Origin: Phlebiopsis flavidoalba
Lineage: Eukaryota > Basidiomycota > Agaricomycetes > Polyporales > Phanerochaetaceae
DNA: 64,000 bases
Reading direction: 5' to 3'
Assembly: GCA_035772785.1 (NCBI GenBank)
Contig: JAOCPU010000011.1
Location: 62,001 to 126,000 of the forward strand
In this document: piece by piece, positions 1-14,578 of the stretch
Layout of the letters: every line of letters starts with the position of its first letter
Numbering within the stretch: the stretch's first letter is position 1
The notes under the pieces: generated by a model
The model's input: only the letters and a program-made list of their open reading frames with translations
The model's database searches: none
Told to the model about the DNA's origin: nothing
Made by a program: the position numbers and the translations under genes

Positions 1-1348
1 CGTCCACCGGCGACGAGTGACCGCCCCCTCTTTCGTTTACTTTGTCCTGCACAGGGATTTCTGCGAACGTATTTGCTTACGACGGTCAACCCCAGGTTTT
101 CATGGAGTCTCGCGGGTGGATCGTGCCTCCAGAGATATGGGATTAGACGCGGCATGGAATCTATCATACCGTTCCTGACATTCTCATCCTGAAGCATTCT
201 CCCCGGTGCGTGTGGGCCCAGTATGGCCAACGCCCTTTCGATATCGACTTCCACCACACTTCGACTGGCTGTGACTGTACCCGCCTTCTGAGTCATCCAC
301 CCGACAGCCCTCAGCTCTCCCCGCCACCCGCGGATTGGATGTTCTCGCCCCTGGACCATCTCCTTCGCGCCGGGACAGTCCGAAGTTTCAAGAGTCTCCT
401 TCCACCACCGTGGGACTTTTACGAGACGGAGATGGTCAGGCGCGACGCTCCTCCTCGCCAAGGTCCACCGATAGGTGCTTCCGTATGCACGGCCTGTCTT
501 CTTACGCGCTCAATGGGACAGGAGGACAGTGTTCTCGTGCATGAAGGTTTTCATGCTCGAACAGATGAGCAACACCAAGAGACGTCGGTGGAGGAGGTCT
601 TCCCGGATACCATCGTTGGGCGCTTTATGGAAAGATTTGCTTGCGCCGTTCACCGTCCCGCCCCCTTCATCCGATGATCTTCTTACCCGCATCTACAGAC
701 GTATCACTGGAAGACATCTCCCAATCGTTCCTCGGCCGCCGTCGGCACACCCTTTTACCAATACTACACGGATTTCGTCGCGCTCTACGACGCCATCTCG
801 TTCTCGCACTCGCTCTTTCGCGCGGCTGTCCCTCCTCCCACCACCCTTGCGATGCGCTACCCCGCAGACTACGCAAATACTGCTGGGCAGACTTCAGCCA
901 CGTCTTGCGGACGATCCGTGTCCCGATCGAGGCAAGTCGTCGCGCGCGACGTGCGCGAGGTCCTCTGGCCGGTCGAGACGAACCGGAGTAGGGTAGTGCT
1001 CTCCGCGTAGTCTATCTCCGCTGCGCTTGCGCGGGGCCACACCGACTGGGGTTCATGCATCTTGTCGCAGATGCACCATGTGGCGTGCAGGCATCTGGCC
1101 GGATTTGCGAGAAAACACTGGCGCGGACGGGGGACGAGAAGGCGGCCAAGTTGCTGCAAGTTGTCGTTTCACAAGCCAGTCCGGCGCGTGATCAAGGGAC
1201 GTGGTGTCATATGTTCAGAAGAAGGAGACGCTGGTGCTTCCTCCGGCCTTGTTTCGATGATCTGGGAGAGGTAAAGGGTGCACGTAAGCTGTTTGTAGAA
1301 CAATGTGGTCCCGAGGCGATGAGTAGACTTTCCGCACTATTAAACTAA
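1..1348 (+). CDS. RPAP1: RPAP1-like protein, C-terminal part (cut by window edge)
   Basis: RPAP1 is an RNA polymerase II-associated protein needed for Pol II assembly/nuclear import. Only the C-terminal part is present; the gene runs in from the left edge. Visible blocks in order: ADWMFSPLDHLLRAG (about 340), WDFYETEMVR (about 410), AQWDRRTVFSCMKVFMLE (about 515), FVALYDAISFSHSLFARL followed by MRYPADYAN...LWADFSHVLRTIRVP (770-930), and the tail FVEQCGPEAMSRLSALLN ending at the TAA at 1346-1348. The order and the F-x-AxSFxxxLF / FxHVLR pattern match the RPAP1 C-terminal domain. The frame shifts at least five times, for example an extra G near 1196 and an extra T near 1251, without loss of similarity. 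I therefore regard it as an intact gene read with indel errors. A short intron probably ends at the CAG near 54. Identification is from family memory; a profile search would settle it. Confidence 0.78.
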
Positions 1349-1739
1349 AGCGGCACTAATGTATCACTGAATAATGTAGCATTACCTCTTGCTGAAATGT
1401 ATCCTAGTTCCTCTTATTCTCTTAGCTCATCTGCTTCTTGGCTCCTCGCAGCTCACTTTCACGGACTCGTAGGCAGTCAAGCTTGTCAAGGGCGGTTTTT
1501 GGGTCCGTGTTACCTACAAAACCAACCCCAATCAGGATTATAGCTGCTGATAGAAGATTAGATTCCAACTTAATCTAATCTGATTGCGATGCCGAATTGC
1601 ATATGGGAAGCTCGAAGCTATGGGGCGTCTAACTCCCTAGGCCTCCTTGGCCAGGACGGTCGCCTCCCCGCCCGTAGGTTCGCCGTACAGGATTGATTAT
1701 ATCTATATAGTACTTAATGAACGAACAGCCCCTTTGGAG
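1349..1739. other. Intergenic spacer with a 9-bp-stem hairpin
   Basis: Spacer between the RPAP1 stop and the next gene on the same strand. The only structure I see is a perfect inverted repeat, GATTAGATT at 1556-1564 and AATCTAATC at 1572-1580, with a 7-nt loop. It may form in the RPAP1 3' UTR or be chance in AT-rich DNA. No TATA or coding signal is convincing. Confidence 0.4.
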
Positions 1740-4513
1740 ATGGCCAACGCAAATGCGACTGCGCCACATCCTCTGCTGACTTCTCCGATATTATATGTTG
1801 CCGACGTTCCAGACAGCGTGAAATGGTCTCATCTCGACAAAATATTCAATGTGTGGCTTCGTACGGTCAGGCGGAAAAAGAGTACTCTGGAGAATGGGCG
1901 CACGAGATGGACTATAATGTTTGAGGATCTGTACCATGGTGCGTGCCTCGAATTATCAGCTCCGCCTCGCTGGATCCTAATATTCACTTTCACGAAGCTG
2001 AGATGGCTCTGGCCACGCTGCAAGGCGCCGAGGTCCCGGGCATATCGCCAACGTACTGCTTGACCCTGTCGCATGCATCAACGTTAAGCAGTAGTTACCC
2101 GAAAGACCGTCTATTCCCGCAATATTTCAAAGGCAGCGCGCAAGGCCACGAACAGCTGTCCGCGTGTACTGCACAAGACGTCTTTAAATGGTTCCGTCGC
2201 GCTGGGCCTCTCGTGTCTGTGCGCGTTTAATGTCATGATCGGACACGTGTATCCTACATGCGTCGTTGAATATTGGAACGAGGCTCATGCTCGCTATGCA
2301 TGGATACATTGTCGCATGATGGACCCTGCGTTGACTGCGTTCAAACCTTCATTTGAACTCCACACGTATAATCCACTGACTCTGATGTGCACGGGCAAGT
2401 ATAGCTTATTGATTTACAAAAATTTATACTTATTGGCTCACAGGGCTTTGGTACACTTTGGAGACAGCCGGACCTCCACAATGCCTTTGCTCTTGTACGT
2501 TTCCTTAGATTGTATCTATCACAGCTTACTAACGAAAACCCCTCAGTTTGGGAAGCTTGTGGAGTATGCATTTCCTTTGCAACCGCTTTCTGCTGTTAAA
2601 GGCTAGACATAGAGCCCGTATGATCAAAGTCGGTGTTCCAGATGCCTACGGTACTGTATCATTCACACGGCAGACGAGGGTAAGACTCGACGTCTCAAAA
2701 TTGTGTTTAGTCTGAATCAAGTCTTCGTGACAGCTGACAAGGCTCTACAAGCTCTGAATGGCAAGATTTTTGGATTTGAAGAGGATTTCCGTACGTTACA
2801 GCGAGCCAGACCAACAGGGCACATTTCGTCCAGCATTCCACGCACGCCCGCAGGCCAGAATAGCGACAGGCCTTCGTTGCGGCAGAGAGCATCAAGTTTC
2901 ATCGGTATGCGGCAACACTCTCGCTCTATATCTATGTAATATTGATATCTTCTCTAAGGGTTCGGAAGGCCCTAAAAATCCTGATAACCCGAAGAACCCA
3001 GGCGGCCCACGGTCACACAACGGGTCTCATGCAAGCGGCCCTGCCCAGAATTCACGTCTCAGAGCAGCGGAAGAGGCTGAACGCCTCGCAAGGTTCGCTC
3101 AAGCAGCAGCAGAGGCTGAAGAACGTTTCGCACAAGGTGTACTGACCGCTGCCAGCCAAGCATATGACGCAGCGCGCTCGTCCGTGCAGCAAACAAAGCG
3201 CCGGACGACGGGCGGTCGAAGAGGCCGAGAAGGTGCTGCTTGCAGCAAAGGAAAGACAATTACAGGCGGCGCATGCGGTGATCCAGCGGGCTCGAAAAGA
3301 AGAATGAAGCGTCACGAAAGGAACGCGACGCGGGCCGGCGACGCAAAGCCGCGGCAGAGGACGTGGCGGTGAAGAAAGCGGAGGCTGACGAGGCGCGAGA
3401 GCCCATCGGCGGGATGACGAAGCGGACCGGGAGAAAAGAAAGGCGGAACGCATACACCAGCGAACGGCGAGCCGGAGTGGAGAGCGCCATGCGCGCAAAA
3501 GACAAGAAAGCATGAAGGAGAACCAGCCTCCCTCGCCCGAAACGGCTGGAAATCGCGCAAGGTGGGGCTTCCAACCAAACCAGTTGGGAGGTTGGGAGGG
3601 CCAGGGCACAAAGCACAAACGATCATGCCACAGGACAGGGTCCCCCCCCCCGTTTCGACGGATACAGAGAAACATCGGCCAAGGACATGAACCCTGACAA
3701 CAACCATGAGCATCAGCACGATAGCACGCCCGCTACAGAGGAAGAGCGCCGGCAGCAGGAGGAAACCAAGGCTGAAGAAGAGAGCATGCGGCGAGGAGGT
3801 CGAGAGACGGACCCGACTCGAGGACTCGATCCGAAAGATGAAGCTCATGCGCGAAGAGGAGGATTCGTCGACCCGGCGTGCACGACAGGAAAGGGAGCGG
3901 TTGGAGGAGGAGCGCAGGCACCGTAAAGAGGCCAGAGAGTGAGACCGCTGCAGAAAAGCGGGAGAGGGAGGAGGCTGAAAGACTGGTGCGGGAGCGACGC
4001 CAGAAAAGCATACGAAGACCCGCGGCTGCGCACGAAAACGCCCGCTGCCAGGTCCGGGACCGCTAGAAAGCGCTGAAATGTGGAATATCACGATGCACGG
4101 TCTTGCTTCTCAATGGACGGCAAGGCAAAGTATCCATCGCTTCGAAACCATCAGCACCGATGTTCGACACTATCAAGTTTTGCGACTCACAGCCGGTCAC
4201 ATTCAAAAGCGTTCCATGGCCGATCCTATTCATACCCGGCACACGCCAAGGTTGAGCACATTGAGTGGGGTATAGTTGAGCAATTCTTCACTGCTGCCAA
4301 ACGTGAAATGGGTGCAAAACAAAAGAATACAAGTCTATGTTGGAGAAGGCTCACCGACGATTTCATCCCGACAAGTGGATAGCAAGGGGTTTGTTGAGAA
4401 CCGTCCTCGATGAAGATCTTCGTAAGCAGCTAGAGGACGCAGGTAATACTGTTGCCCAAGCAATCACTCCACTTTGGTTGGCTTCCAAGGTCAATATGAT
4501 ATTGAGAATGTAG
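1740..4513 (+). CDS. RRM / coiled-coil / HPDKW protein, copy A
   Basis: First of three related genes in the window. The start at 1740 (MANANATAPHPLL) is chosen because copy C begins with the same MANA...P pattern. Order of parts: RRM-like domain 1 (SPILYVADVPDSVKWSHL, then WTIMFEDLYH and AEMALATLQGAEVPG, 1790-2035); RRM-like domain 2 (VFKWFRRAGPLVSVRV, then VVEYWNEAHARYA and a xxFxLHTYNPL block, 2180-2390); a long Arg/Glu/Ala-rich coiled coil (2960-3950, including LEDSIRKMKLMREEE); and a C-terminal module (4080-4513) with VEQFFTAAKREMG and EKAHRRFHPDKW, ending WLASKVNMILRM at the TAG. The HPD motif resembles J domains and the C-terminus of NFKBIL1-like proteins. The RRMs suggest RNA binding, but function is unknown. 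Several one-base frame changes and short introns (e.g. near 2395-2440, 2500-2545) interrupt it. Confidence 0.66.
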
Positions 4514-4660
4514 CAGTAGCTGTAAGACCATTTCTTCGCGTAAATCGTTTGGAAGTTTAGTATTTAAGAGGTCTGGGAACGCGGAAGAGCTGTAGCAGTA
4601 GAAATCACTTCTTGCCGAATCAGGATTTACATTTAGGAAGCCGTGTATAATGGGGACGCC

Positions 4661-7600
4661 TCAGCCGCCGTGTGAGAACCATTTCAACTGCATCGCGATC
4701 AGTACGACCGGCAGCACACTGACGATCTCCCGAGGCCTGCATAGGCGGGAGCAATCCTTGCGTCCACAAACGCTTCCGACGCGAACAAGATCGCGCGCAG
4801 TGTTGTAAAAACCGCGGCCCACGTGAAGTTTGAGCACAATGCGCCTGTGCACTGCGTTCGCTGAGCCTGATGAGCGAGATGATACCATCCAGAGAAGAGC
4901 GAAGGAGTAAACAGCGTTCGGCCGCGGAGGATTGCCGCGGCTCCAGTGCCTGTAGCGGAGGCCTCGGAGGACATGTGCACGCCGACGTCGGCCCATGCGC
5001 GAGCGTCGACGGAGTCGTTGGTGCCGTCTCGCCGCAGAAAAGAAACCTTGTCGCCGCGAGATTGAAGTGTTGCGAATGTACGCGGCCTTGTCGGCAGTGG
5101 AGGCAGCTCGCTTGGGTCATCTCCACGGGAATGGAGAGAGCAGACGTCCGATACGGTGAACGGCAGCACGGTGGTCACCGCTGATGGTCGGGGACCGAGA
5201 CCTTGATCTTGCGATCGGCGAGTCACGTGGTCAACAGGGCTGGCACCTCGGGTCGAATAGGGTCTGAGAGCGCAAAGGCGCGCGAGGAGATATCCGTTCG
5301 TAGGTTACTGCGAACGTGGTGTGCCATTTCGCGAGAGGAGCGGTGCGATGTGAGACATCATTCTCGAGGCCAAGCCACTGCGCGCTTCCCTCCATTTTGA
5401 TGACTTTGCCGTTCGAGAGAACTACCTGTACACCACGTTGCTAGTGATTTGTTCTTCGACATTCTCCGCCATAAGACCTGCTGGGGAGCTGATGATCGTC
5501 CTGCTCAAATGACGGGCTACTGCGCGAGCCCAACCGGGTGCTGGCTCGCAGAGACAAGAGGTACGATGGCGGACATGGCGGAAACGAGAGTGCCATTCGC
5601 GGGAGGTGATGGTATCCTGCATGTTTGCAGACTCTACCACGTGAGAGCTGGCCGGTCGTCAATGTAAACCCCGTCCTTGTCGAAAACGACTGATTGATTT
5701 GCCTCGCAGACTCGATTGTGGTCGCAGCCTTGAAGAACGAGCCCCAGGACGTGCGGCTACGCCACTCGCCACCAAAAACGACCATAGGGACGGCGAGCCC
5801 AATTGCACAGGGGGCACGAGATGGCGAGAACACGCAATAGCATAGGTGAGCGCACGGACGGCTGCCTCGCCATGGGACTGGTGGCGAACGTAGATGCCAA
5901 TGACATCCAGATGATGAAAGTGGAGCAGTGTGAGGACGAGCACGGATGGGATGAACCACCGCACAGGCGGTCTACCAGTCCCTGAATTCGAGCGCGGGAC
6001 GAGCGCCACGTCGTCGACCATGTCCGCGATGTCGCTGACGTAGTGTTCTGGACGCCAGGAAGACGCGAAACGCCGTACGAGCAGCTGTCCCTCACATTCC
6101 GATTCACGTGTACCCAGCGAGGAACTCTCATGGTCCGGACGCTGTTTTTCTTCACGGGCTAGGGATTCGCCTGTCATCATGGAATAGTTTCAATCTACGC
6201 GCTCAACGGCAGATACAATGTCGCCCCTGCCAGACGTTTGTGATAAAACGAAAGCGGAGTCTGGGGAGGACACTGGTAAAATGGTTCGTCATATTGCAGA
6301 AAGAGGGGGGGGCGCGGGGGGGGGGGGGTCCCCCGTCGATAGGTATTATTACTCCGGCAGTTCTGCCATACGGGAGGGAGTATGGACGATGGTGGCCTTG
6401 GGTTCCTTGGGAGGCGCAGACGCAAAGAGATTCGCAGAAGCACACAGCGAGATGGCGGGGCGAAGGCCACTCGCGAGTTGGCCAAGCATGATCAAGATGA
6501 ACAAGCAGAGTGCTGTCTCGAAGAAACGACCCGCCATCCAAGCGGTCGTCGGCCATTCGAATGCGAAGGGCATGACAGGAGTAAATGTAGGCAGGGTGTA
6601 CTAAAACACCACGAGGGATCGATCTCGATGATACCGACAAAAAGACTCTTGATTGCATTTCGATAAAACGGTCCTGAGATTCCGGCACTGCACGGAGAGT
6701 GGCGAGGACAAGGGATGCGATACCTGGTAGGCACACGACGGGTCGGGAGGGTAGAGGAGCCAATGTCATGACCCAAAACGGGGATCGTGAGCAAAGCAGA
6801 CACCACAGTGCGCAGTGAGAAGAACGCGGTACATGTGTTGGCGCCTGCGGTAAGAGTGGGATCCGCGGAACAGGGCAAGTGTCGGACGAACATGTCTCGT
6901 ACGCTGTCCACACGAGTCCCTGGGCGCCGGACGATACGAGGATCGTAGGTCCACTCGGACAGTGTCTTGTTTATTTGACAACTTGAGAGACACCGACGGG
7001 ATGGGTATGTGGTCAGCCACACGTGTCTGGAGGGACGTACTTGAATTCGAGAAACGCGAGCGGCCGAGAAGAAGGCGGCAGCAACCTGCTCCGATAGTGA
7101 ACCCAGTACGGAGTCTGACTCGTTTGAAAACGAATGCTTGTTCACCAAGTCGAGAGGGATCGAAAACACAAATGAGTACTCAAACACTCGTCTCTACACC
7201 GGACGGAGACTGGTCTTGATATTACTAATGGCAGGCTCGGTCTTCAGGACCTGTATGAGCTTACACTTCTCGCACCCAAAACGCAAATTCATTCCACTTG
7301 ACCGGCAAGAACGCATTGATTGGTCGTCGTCTGCCCATCAGGCCCTTCTCCAGGATGGACGACTGCTTCTCGGGATCGCCATCGTCTTCGTGGCTATTGG
7401 CACCGCGGCAGCAGGAGTCGGCGCCATGAAATAACAGAAGCATAGGATCTTGCGAGCAATGGAGCGAATCTCGGCTCGGTTCGTTTCCTTGAACAGCAAA
7501 ACCGCTAGCAGAGCAAGAAATGGAAGCTTGCCTAGGGGGGCGAAGAGAGGTCTTGGCACTCTTGCTACACGCGCCAGCTTTGCTCAGCACGAGTCCACCG

Positions 7601-7830
7601 AATCGACGAGAAGTCTTGTCTTCACGCTCTGTGCGCACGCCGCCGTCGCCACAGCACGAATCCACCGATCGACGAGATGACTTCACACTCTTTCCGCACG
7701 CACTGTCGCTGCAGCAGGAAGCAACTGAGACCTTGCTGTTCGATTAAGCGGAACGAAGGTTCCGAATAGACGCGGAGACCGATGTCGAGAGGGGGGCGCG
7801 AGAGGAGCAACAGGACTGGAGACCTCGAGC
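4661..7830 (-). CDS. Heavy-metal-translocating P1B-type ATPase (PCA1/CrpA-like)
   Basis: Membrane pump that exports Cu+/Cd2+-type ions using ATP. Reading the minus strand: a Cys-rich N-terminus with SCCSDSACGKS and DSCCGDGG (about 7720-7570); an HMA-like stretch ending EWTYDPRIV (about 6950); first helices VVSALLTIPVL, PGIASLVLATL, FYRNAIKSLFVGIIEID (6850-6640); DGGSF..STLLV/LFILIMLGQL (6540-6470); WFIPSVLVLT (about 5950); the metal-binding CPC before AIGLAVPMVV (5805-5816); KAATTIESARQINQ then FDK and TGFTLTTGQLS (5725-5650), which is the DKTGT phosphorylation site split by one inserted base; ISGDHRAAVHRI (about 5170); DGTNDSV hinge (5014-5036) followed by ADVGVHMSSEA; NFTWAAV; and the end IVSVLPVVLIAMQLKWFSHGG with its stop at 4661-4663. 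All catalytic landmarks are there in the right order. Frame breaks are frequent. The true start is unresolved and may lie as far upstream as about 8.5 kb. It is tail-to-tail with copy A. Confidence 0.87.
7585..7735 (-). repeat. In-gene tandem repeat encoding Cys-pair motifs
   Basis: Two and a bit direct repeats of 67 and 60 bp (units at 7585-7651, 7652-7711, partial from 7712), each starting CAGCAC/G on the plus strand and sharing a GAATCCACCGATCGACGAGA-type core. On the coding (minus) strand each unit gives a SVDSCC-type Cys pair followed by an AC-x-KS stretch. They lie in the N-terminal region of the metal ATPase, where fungal PCA1/CrpA proteins carry CC metal-binding motifs. The unit lengths differ by 7 bp, so the frame is not kept between units as sequenced. 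Confidence 0.6.
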
Positions 7831-8982
7831 TAGCATTGCCTTGCAGATACAGCCAAACGCAGAGAGGGTATCGCTGTGGCGCTTGCGGACGATCCTCCTG
7901 TGTTCACTGCACGCGTCGTCCATTGCTGGCTTGATAGACTTGGCGTTTGTTGTGACGAAAGCACTGCCTTCGCCTCTAAGGTCGGGGTGGGAGCGCATTT
8001 GGTACCAGTGCACTCATCTAACAATGCTGATGAGCGTCATCTCGATAGAGCACATAGATACATACCCTCGCTCTGGCAACACTTGTCAGAGATCGAGGAC
8101 TTCACCCTCTACCGATTCCACGAGTCGCATGAAGATGGCCATCATCACTAGCGCACACTGCGGCGGCGAGCTGCTCCAGGGCAAGTGTCTACGCGACAAG
8201 TCTTCAGAATATAACTCTGCAGTTCTCGAAATTTACAGCGTACCGTCACAAGCGCACCCCGAGGTGCAGCATTTCATTTGAGACTGTTGCTCGGAGCCCG
8301 GAGCTGTGTCCGCGTAGGGACTTTGCCTATAGCTTGATTTTTGTGCTGGAGGGAAGTGGAATTGGAGCATTGTCCATCCTCGCCGCAGCAGGGGGACATA
8401 ATTTCGATGGAGGAGAGCCACGAAAGAGTCAGGCGTTATCGTCGCGAGGAACAAGGGGTCGAATCCTTGGCGGGATGACCGGTAGCCAAGCCGGGCTTTT
8501 AATTGCAAGGATAAGTATGGCCCTCTCTATCTGATTGAAGGGGGTCCTCAGATAATTGTGATGCCATCAAACTATGTACTTACTATGTTAACAGTAGCCG
8601 GTTTTTGAATGGCCTTACTCGCTCTTTCAATTTGAGGCGGCGACATATCATGATACCACTCGCCCAAGTGGTTAATAACAACGCGAACTCATGGCCCTGA
8701 CATGGCATTCAAAAGTCTACAGCTCGGTCCTGGTGAACGATGGACAAGCAGCGGGGTACATCTATCGAGCGATGCATAAAAAACACAAAATAAACCAGCT
8801 TGCACAGCCTGTCAAGCGCCGTTTGTCCCATCCGACTGCGGCACGGCTTCAAACCTGTGTGGTAGAACCTCGCTCCTCCTTCGCCTCACCGGCACCGCTA
8901 ACCCCATAGCCCTCCTCGCTTGATTTTTAAAACTCTCCAAGCTCATACCAAATACCTAACCTCTCTTGTGTTTTGTAGACCT
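7831..8982. other. Region between divergent metal ATPase and copy B
   Basis: Holds the unresolved 5' end and probable promoter of the minus-strand ATPase and the upstream region of plus-strand copy B. Open frames of 60-146 codons run both ways, but none shows recognisable motifs. A further Cys pair (SCCSSRAP, minus strand, about 7810-7835) hints that the ATPase N-terminus extends into the left part. From 8540 to 8980 I see only AT-richer non-coding DNA. A TAG ends a probable 5' UTR intron or pyrimidine tract just before the ATG at 8983. Confidence 0.35.
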
Positions 8983-11611
8983 ATGACGACGAAGTTGAAA
9001 CACCCTCTGATCACACAGCCAACTTTTGTGGGCGGTGGACGTTCCACTTCACGTGCAATGGTCTCATCTTAGCCGAGCTCTGAGCTCTTGCGGTCAAATC
9101 TCCTCTGGCGGTCGGTTAGGAGCACTACACCTGAAGGTCGGCAGCGATGGGCACTCACCTTTTGTGACGTGTACTATGGTGAGTCCAACCAATGGTTATT
9201 ATTTCAAACTTTTCTCTGACTACGTACCTGTTCTCCGAAGCCGAAATGGCTTTGGGCCACCCTGAATGGAACCGCAGTGTTGAATTCTAACCCTCCTTGG
9301 ACGATGAAATTTATCCCACTCGCCATTCCTAGATAGTGTTCTTCCGGAGACGCCTTTATGTTCTCAATACGTGAAGCTCAATCGGTGAAAGGCCATGTTT
9401 CTTTTGCCCCGCCAGTGTTTGCTACAGCTATAAGTATTCAGATGGTTCCGGACTATTGGCCCGCTTGTCTCGGTTCGAGTACAGGTAGACTGTTGGATAT
9501 TCATTATCGTTAACCTGTGTTGTCCAATATTTGGGACGAGGAGAACGCCGCAATACGTGCTTTGCAAACGAGGCGAGCCGTGCACTCTCAACTTGTCGAA
9601 CGCACCAGATTTTACCCTGCGCACATTCTCACCATGGACAGTGTGTCAGGGTGGTACCGTTTTGCGTATACGTTTCTTTCACGAAATGTGTCATGCCGTC
9701 GGTAACACCTTCCCTTCAAAAGAACCTGGGTCCTAATTTCGAGTACGACTTGATGTCATCGCTCATCTGTTCGGGGGAGTAAGTGCTAATATCTTATTCC
9801 TTGAACCCTACTTACTTGTGTGCCAATCTCAGTTCGGTACAATTATTCAGTGCGGTTGGTGAGGCTACTGTGGATTGCGAATGGGTTGTTAACTGTTCAA
9901 CATTGTAGCTCTAAAAGTCATCAGAACGGGAACGGTGTAAACTGCCAATGCTGGGTATCGTTCAAAAAAGCACGAGAAGGTGAGCCCGGGGCTCCCAGGT
10001 TCACCGTCGTTGATAGCTCATGTACAATCAACTCGTAGTCTTCTAGTGTCTAGTTTTTCTGCGCTGAACGAGACCAACTCAACTGAGCGCCTTGATTCAC
10101 ACTATCCGAAACTTCGAAGTAGCGCAAAAACGATCTTCACGATTACACGACGACACGGGGGGTAAGGGAAATGCTCTCGCACCTCATCAAATGGACATAC
10201 CATCCGTACGGTGCCAGTCCACCGAAACGTATGAGGACATTGATGTATTGACTCATAATCACGTAGGCTTCCCAGCAACCCACAAATTCCACCTCGGCGG
10301 TTCCGAAGGTAGATACCATGCCTCCTCAAGACTCGCCGACCACGGGCCCGGGCCCGTCCTCGGAGAGTCCCCAAACCCGAAGACACCCCCGACCCTTACG
10401 TTGAGGAGCAGCGCAAACAGATCATAGCCGAATACAATGAGAAGCTCGCTCGCGCAAAGCAGAAACGCGAGGAAGCTAGCCGAACCCGTCGGGCTGAAAA
10501 CAGCAAGCCTCACCCGGATCTGACGCTGGAGACTGTCGAACGCGAATCTGAGCAAAACTCCATCAGCTTCCCTACGTCCAAGCAGTCGACGACCGCGAGG
10601 CGGCGGCAAAATCTCTAAACAAACGCGTCGGCAGCCGTCGTAGCAGCTGAAGCGGTACTCTACACGAACGGAGAAGGCATACCAAGCGCAGATTGATCTC
10701 GCGTCGGCTTTAACGGTGGTTGCTGCGGAGGATGCTGGTAGCCGCATGAGAACCAGCAGACGTTAGGAACGTAGGCGGGAGAAATGGAGGGCGAAGAGGA
10801 GCGACGAGGCGGAGCGATCGTCGGAGGAGCTTCAGCGGGCCTGGAGGAAGAGGGAAGAAAGAGGTGCTTCGAGAGGTTCCCACCGAGGTCGCCGAGAGCG
10901 CGACAAGAGGAGGTGAAGGAGTCGTATCAGGATGATGAGGGATTTGACCGGAGATTGAGGAGGCCAGATAAGCGAGAGAAAGCGAGGAGGACAAGAGGCG
11001 AAGGAGCAGGCGGCAAGGAGGAACGGGAAGGGAGGGAGGAGGCTGAAAATGCGGAAGAAAGGAAGCAGAAAGGCTCGCCCGAGAGGAAAACGAGAGAGAA
11101 GGCCCGTGGAAGAAGTCGAAGCGGTTACACAGCGCGAGAAGAGCACGTAAAGCGCTGAGAAGAAGATGAGGCCATGGGACGAACTCGCGGAGTAACAAAG
11201 TTGCTGCTGCGAAGGACGGTGGAACGGTGTCGCCCAGCGGAACATTAAGTGGCAGGATCACTTCGGTTGGTCTCAGTGGACCCGGAGCCACGAAGCGTTG
11301 GCAGTGGTTCAAGGTGTGTCAGCGCTGTAGTTTGACGGTATCAGGTGCTGAGCCTTCTCAGCCCCTTACCTTTCATGATGAGCGTTCCGTTGGCCGATTG
11401 CATCCGGGAGCCCACCCCACAAGGTCTCTGCCAGAGTGAAAGACAATCGAATGGGGCCGCCCGTCACGAAGCATCTCTTCTGCGACACGGCGAACTAGTC
11501 GTCGCACCAAAGGAGACTACAACGCCTTTGTGGAAGAAAGCCCATCTGAAGATTTTACCAGATTACAAATGTGAGGGCGAAGTAGGTGTCGATCAACATC
11601 CAAGTTCATAG
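8983..11611 (+). CDS. RRM / coiled-coil / HPD-like protein, copy B (most diverged)
   Basis: Second copy of the family. The start ATG at 8983 gives MTTKLKHPLITQPT, aligned with the start of copy A. Then LWAVDVPLHVQWSHLSRAL (RRM-like 1, about 9030-9095; compare YVADVPDSVKWSHL in copy A) and SEAEMALGHPEWN in mixed frames (about 9235). RRM-like 2 has VFRWFRTIGPLVSVRV on the plus strand (about 9435-9485) and ends APDFTLRTFSPWT (about 9600-9640). An Arg/Glu-rich coiled coil covers 10430-11160. The C-terminal module is eroded: KKAHLKILPDYKCE (about 11535-11580) stands where the other copies have AHRRFHPDKW. Many stops and shifts; more changed than copies A and C, so it could be a pseudogene as well as error-ridden. 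The end at 11611 is the stop of the last frame and is tentative. It converges on the PRMT3 gene. Confidence 0.55.
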
Positions 11612-12050
11612 GAATGCAGGATCTTACGGAGTTTAGCAGTCTTTAAAGTGCAGGCAAGCATCGATGACTCAAGCAATACACTACACATGTGGCTATGCGA
11701 ACAAAATCTGCAGTTAGCATCTATGAAAAGCCGTGTTTGTACTGACATGGTTTTATTGGGAACCGTATATGGTTCATGATACCAATGGAACAATGTCTTC
11801 GACTCCTGCTATAGTTCTCTTGCTAACCGAGATGCGGTTGAAACGTCGGGTTAAGTACAACAGTTATTCACATCTCTCAAAAGATGAGTTAATTTGAAAG
11901 CAAAAATCGTATATCCCCGCCTCCTCTCTCTTCCCTCCCTTACCCTTTTTTACTTTCCCACCTCTCCCTCCCCCCCTTATGTCGTAAGAATTGAACTCGT
12001 AGGTCCCCTACATTTGCATTTACTTTGTAACATCGGATGACACTTCAGAT
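11612..12050. other. Convergent spacer with polypyrimidine tract
   Basis: Between the ends of copy B (+) and PRMT3 (-). Its notable content is an almost pure C/T run at 11914-11978 on the plus strand. In a fungal genome that could be a promoter-type CT block or the 3' flank of either gene. No coding signal. Confidence 0.4.

Positions 12051-14578
<2,528 letters not shown>

Noticed and set aside
6306..6335. Run of G bases (13 in a row) followed by CCCCC, possible G-quadruplex
   Set aside because: It falls in or beside an intron of the P-type ATPase and is more likely homopolymer inflation or an intron tract than a regulatory structure.
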